Assembly: GCA_902806365.1 (NCBI GenBank) | Contig: CADCWJ010000061.1 | Coordinates: 1 to 6,762 of the forward strand | Length of the DNA: 6,762 nt | Reading direction: 5' to 3' | DNA from: an uncultured Thermomicrobiales bacterium | GTDB lineage: Bacteria; Chloroflexota; Chloroflexia; Thermomicrobiales; UBA6265 | Shown: positions 4,470 through 6,762 of the stretch, piece after piece | How positions within the stretch are numbered: the first letter of the stretch is position 1 | Layout of the letters: each line of letters opens with the position of its first letter | Position numbers and translations under genes: made by a program | Notes under the pieces: model-generated | Seen by the model: only the letters and a program-made list of their open reading frames with translations | Databases searched by the model: none | Told to the model about the DNA's origin: nothing

Positions 4470-6289
4470 CAGCCGCCACTCCGGACAGCACCAGCAGCGT
4501 CGGGAGCCGTCCCACTGGTCGCCGGCGTCGCGGCCGGGGTCCCGGGCGCCTCTCCCGGAACTGCGGCTGCCGGTGCGGCGATCACCTCGATCGTCACCCG
4601 ATCACCGGTCTGCGGCGCGCGCGACGGCCACCATGCCGGGTCCCGCTCGACCTCCCACGTCGCAAAGGCGGGTACATTCGCGACGGCGGCCTCGACGTTG
4701 CTCCAGCTCGACCCCGCGATCGCGTCCGTCAGGTTCGCCTCGGCCCCCTCGTCGAAGACAGCGCGGACATTGGCGGTCGCGGCCACCTGGTATTCCACCG
4801 TCTCCGGCGATTCGGACAGCAGCTCCGGCTCGCCGAGCGCGAGTGTCGCTGCGTCGAGCGCATAGCCCGCCGGAACCTGGCCCTGCAGCGCGGGAATGAA
4901 CGATTCCCGCGCCCGCGCTTCCACCGCCGCGAGATCGTAGACGAGCCCCTGCGCTTCCACCGTTCCCGTCATCGTCACGGTATCCGAGATGTCCCCGGCT
5001 CGCTGCGCGATCTCGTAGGTGGGCTCACCCGGCTCGACCGACGGACCGACCACGGCGCGCCCGTCACCGAGCTGGGCGGTCCAGCCTTCGGCGGTCACCC
5101 GCCGCAGATCGTTTTCGATCCGGGATTCCAGCGCGGCGATGTCGGCCTCGGCCACCACCTTGACCTCGCGGTCGGTTCCTCCAGCAATCGCCGCGTCACG
5201 ATTGCTGAAGTAGACCGGCTGGTCGGCGATCTTGCCGGTCAGCTCACCCTGTCCGAGATTGCCGGACGATCCTGGCTGGGCCGCGGTCACGCCCACGGTG
5301 ATCTCGCCGATCGTCGAGCCGTCCGCGCTCCCCGGTGGAACCTCGACAGCGGCGGTCGTAACGAACCCGATGCCGGCGCGGTTGGCCAGCGCGGTGCCCG
5401 CCGGCAGCGCGATCGCGGCGGCCGATCCATTCCGCAACGTAACGGTGCCGCTGGCGGTGCCTTCGGGTGTCTTCTGGACTCCGGTCGCCGGGATCGTTAC
5501 CGCGAACGAGACGGTGTCGGTCAGCCGCTCGGCCGGCACCGAGAAGGCAGCATCGGGCGGCGCGCTGGCGTCGGGCGCAGTCACGCTGTAGAGCAGCGCG
5601 GACCCCACCGGGGCTTCGCGGAGGGTCGCGCGCACATTCAGCGCCGGCATGTAATACCAGCCCAAGGCTGCCGCGACCAGCGCGATCACAGCCAGCACGG
5701 CGACGACACTGCCAACCAGCCGCGCCCGTCGCGAGCCGGTGTCGTCGAGATAGTCGAACGTCGCCTCGTCCTGGTCGGCGGTCCGGGCCGGGACGGCGGC
5801 CCCGGCGACACCCGACGCGGCGGGCGCGACCGTCGCACGGTCCGGCGTGGTGCCGGGCTCGTAGCGCTCGGTCCGGCGACGCCGCGAGGTGGCGATCGGA
5901 TCCGGTGCGTCGACCTCTCCACTCGTCGCGTCCTGCTGCTGGCGTGACTTCCGCCAGCCGCTGAAGGCTGGCGACGACGGCAGCGACACCCCGTTGCCGG
6001 ATGCGGATGGGGTGGGGTCGCGTTCCCGCTCGGCCAGCCCGAACATCGACGCCAGCTGCAGCCGGAGGCGATCCTCGGTCACCAGCGTCAACTCGACATT
6101 CGCCCGGTCCGCGATGTCCCGGAGCGTCCGGAACTCGGTCGCGGTCAGGAAGATCGGCGCATGATCGGGAATCGTCAGCGTCACCGGTCGCCCGGCGGCG
6201 GCCCTGACCCGTTCCAGCACCTCGGGCAGGGAATCATTGGGGTCGAGCTCAAGCACGATCCCGCTCGGTTGGTCGCGTACGTCGCTCAT
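4469..6289 (-). CDS. Single-pass membrane protein with cytosolic alpha/beta domain and Baseplate-J-like extracytoplasmic domain
   Basis: A 606-residue protein of unknown function, of the type labelled 'baseplate J/gp47 family protein' in Chloroflexota. Counting from the chosen start: residues about 10-88 form a compact alpha/beta domain (GIVLELDPNDSLPEVLERV; VTLTIP; FRTLRDIADRANVELTLVTED), as seen at the N-terminus of related Chloroflexota proteins. Residues 90-185 are a polar, probably disordered linker with an RRRR patch. One transmembrane helix follows RRAR at about 191-213 (GSVVAVLAVIALVAAALGWYY). The outer part carries a Baseplate-J-like region at about 277-352 (GTVTLRNGSAAAIALPAGT, then IGFVTTAAVEVPPGS), further alpha/beta modules, and an Ala/Pro/Thr-rich tail from about 571. 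The topology is inferred to be N-in, C-out. ATG 6289 is preceded by GGAG with six-base spacing; ATG 6313 would add eight residues but has no ribosome site and abuts a hairpin. No phage tail genes are nearby, so a phage baseplate role is not supported. The stop overlaps the ruvX start by one base. Confidence 0.8.
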   Translation of the reverse strand: MSDVRDQPSGIVLELDPNDSLPEVLERVRAAAGRPVTLTIPDHAPIFLTATEFRTLRDIADRANVELTLVTEDRLRLQLASMFGLAERERDPTPSASGNGVSLPSSPAFSGWRKSRQQQDATSGEVDAPDPIATSRRRRTERYEPGTTPDRATVAPAASGVAGAAVPARTADQDEATFDYLDDTGSRRARLVGSVVAVLAVIALVAAALGWYYMPALNVRATLREAPVGSALLYSVTAPDASAPPDAAFSVPAERLTDTVSFAVTIPATGVQKTPEGTASGTVTLRNGSAAAIALPAGTALANRAGIGFVTTAAVEVPPGSADGSTIGEITVGVTAAQPGSSGNLGQGELTGKIADQPVYFSNRDAAIAGGTDREVKVVAEADIAALESRIENDLRRVTAEGWTAQLGDGRAVVGPSVEPGEPTYEIAQRAGDISDTVTMTGTVEAQGLVYDLAAVEARARESFIPALQGQVPAGYALDAATLALGEPELLSESPETVEYQVAATANVRAVFDEGAEANLTDAIAGSSWSNVEAAVANVPAFATWEVERDPAWWPSRAPQTGDRVTIEVIAAPAAAVPGEAPGTPAATPATSGTAPDAAGAVRSGG

Positions 6290-6318
6290 GATCGGCTCCG
6301 GCATGGCGGTCATGCGTG

Positions 6319-6343
6319 GCGGGTGATCGATGGGATCACCCGC
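6319..6343 (-). promoter_or_regulatory. Inverted repeat (10-bp arms) upstream of the membrane-protein gene
   Basis: Arms GCGGGTGATC (6319-6328) and GATCACCCGC (6334-6343) are exact reverse complements with a 5-base centre. The element sits 30-54 bases upstream of the preferred start at 6289, where it could be an operator or a leader hairpin. It lacks a T-run for termination. Regulatory role is inferred from position only. Confidence 0.4.
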
Positions 6344-6366
6344 GACACGCTCCCGTTGACATGCCG

Positions 6367-6441
6367 GATCGCCTGTCCCCCCAGGGTCGTTTCGTTACTG
6401 TCGCGCGGCGGTCAGGCGATCGGGCAGTTGCCGTCAGGCGA
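6367..6441. repeat. Short direct and inverted repeats in the alaS downstream gap
   Basis: GTCAGGCGA occurs at 6411-6419 and 6433-6441 (22-base period, about two helical turns). GATCGCCTG at 6367-6375 is the reverse complement of CAGGCGATC at 6413-6421. Together they make a triple-site arrangement of a CAGGCGA-type motif in the 200-base gap (6290-6489) between alaS and the membrane-protein gene. This could be a regulator-binding region for the promoter of the membrane-protein/ruvX pair. A TACACT hexamer on the minus strand (6463-6458) is the only -10 candidate seen and has no good -35. Motifs this short can recur by chance in GC-rich DNA. Confidence 0.35.
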
Positions 6442-6489
6442 CCGTATTGCCGACACCAGTGTACGCGCGGAGCGCCGTCCGCATCCGCA

Positions 6490-6762
6490 CTAGCCGGAGA
6501 TCAGCGGGCGCACAATCTCCGGGATCGCGCCGATCGCCCCGTCCAGCCCGGAGGGATCCTTGCCACCGGCTTCGGCCAACTCGGGCCGCCCCCCGCCCCG
6601 GCCATCGATATACGGTGCGGCCGCCCGGATGATATCTCCCGCCCGGACGCCGCGTGCCGTCACGTCCGGCGTCACCATCGCCAGCAGGCTCGGCTTGTCG
6701 TCGACGACGGTGCCGAGCACGATCACGCCGGATTGCAGCGAATCGCGGAGCCGGTCCCCGAG
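6490..6762 (-). CDS. alaS: Alanine--tRNA ligase, C-terminal end (cut by window edge)
   Basis: Last 90 residues of alanyl-tRNA synthetase, which charges tRNA-Ala in the cytoplasm; the frame is open to base 6762. The visible part is the end of the C-terminal (C-Ala/DHHA1-type) domain. It begins LGDRLRDSLQSG, then VIVLGTVVDDKPSLLAMVTPD (the first 20 or so residues of a typical DHHA1 strand region), followed by the Gly-rich signature GRGGGRPELAEAGGKDPSGL (residues about 55-74 of the fragment) and a short helix ending IVRPLISG. The GGGRPxxAxxGG signature is characteristic of alaS C-termini. The stop TAG is at 6492-6490. A weak GC hairpin follows the stop without a T-run. It is the most upstream visible gene of the leftward cluster, 200 bases before the membrane-protein gene, so co-transcription is possible but not shown. 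Confidence 0.93.
   Translation of the reverse strand, partial: LGDRLRDSLQSGVIVLGTVVDDKPSLLAMVTPDVTARGVRAGDIIRAAAPYIDGRGGGRPELAEAGGKDPSGLDGAIGAIPEIVRPLISG

Noticed and set aside
3783..4865. Plus-strand open frame (360 codons) crossing darA, ruvX and the membrane-protein gene
   Set aside because: Low-complexity Arg/Pro/Ala/Ser composition, crosses three well-supported minus-strand genes and has no recognisable domain.
4469..6289. Phage tail or contractile injection system, suggested by the Baseplate-J-like domain
   Set aside because: No tail, sheath, tube or other baseplate genes are in the window, the protein has a transmembrane helix, and its neighbours are alaS and ruvX.
6356..6361. Perfect TTGACA -35 hexamer on the plus strand
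   Set aside because: No -10 element at 16-18 bases, and it points towards the convergent 3' end of alaS, with no plus-strand gene to serve.

Overview
The window reads as a piece of a GC-rich bacterial chromosome, most likely from a Chloroflexota (Thermomicrobia/Sphaerobacter-like) genome. That placement is an inference. It rests on the leftward gene order alaS - membrane protein with a Baseplate-J-like domain - ruvX - c-di-AMP receptor, on strong GC bias, and on protein style. No rRNA or other phylogenetic marker was available for a proper test. No tRNA, rRNA or CRISPR array was seen.

Layout, left to right. (1) 1-440, minus strand: the N-terminal 146 residues of a MATE-family efflux transporter, cut by the window edge. 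(2) 441-1793 is a stretch of gene remnants. A plus-strand reading frame (642-1193) joins the N-terminal part of an IS5-type transposase in frame to the C-terminal part of a VOC/glyoxalase-like protein. A convergent minus-strand remnant (1213-1793) is the DUF1524 nuclease end of a GmrSD/DUF262-type restriction protein. It lacks its N-terminal half and appears to carry a one-base frameshift. (3) 1950-3272, plus strand: a complete aroA (EPSP synthase) with all the main active-site motifs. (4) 3273-3625: a non-coding gap between convergent genes, holding a perfect 27-bp-arm palindrome (3304-3362) and small direct and inverted repeats. (5) 3626-6762, minus strand: a housekeeping cluster transcribed leftward. 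It contains the alaS C-terminus, a 606-residue single-pass membrane protein with a Baseplate-J-like outer domain, ruvX/yqgF (overlapping its upstream neighbour by one base, so probably translationally coupled) and a 95-residue c-di-AMP receptor (DarA/PstA family).

How the genes relate. aroA supplies the shikimate pathway. alaS and ruvX are universal information-processing genes. The membrane protein and c-di-AMP receptor beside them may link to envelope or osmotic homeostasis, but the sequence does not prove this. I do not see a convincing new system. The most notable items are the in-frame transposase/VOC chimera, the decayed GmrSD remnant, the large palindrome whose arms contain the Shine-Dalgarno/anti-Shine-Dalgarno heptamers, and the uncharacterised membrane protein locked to ruvX.
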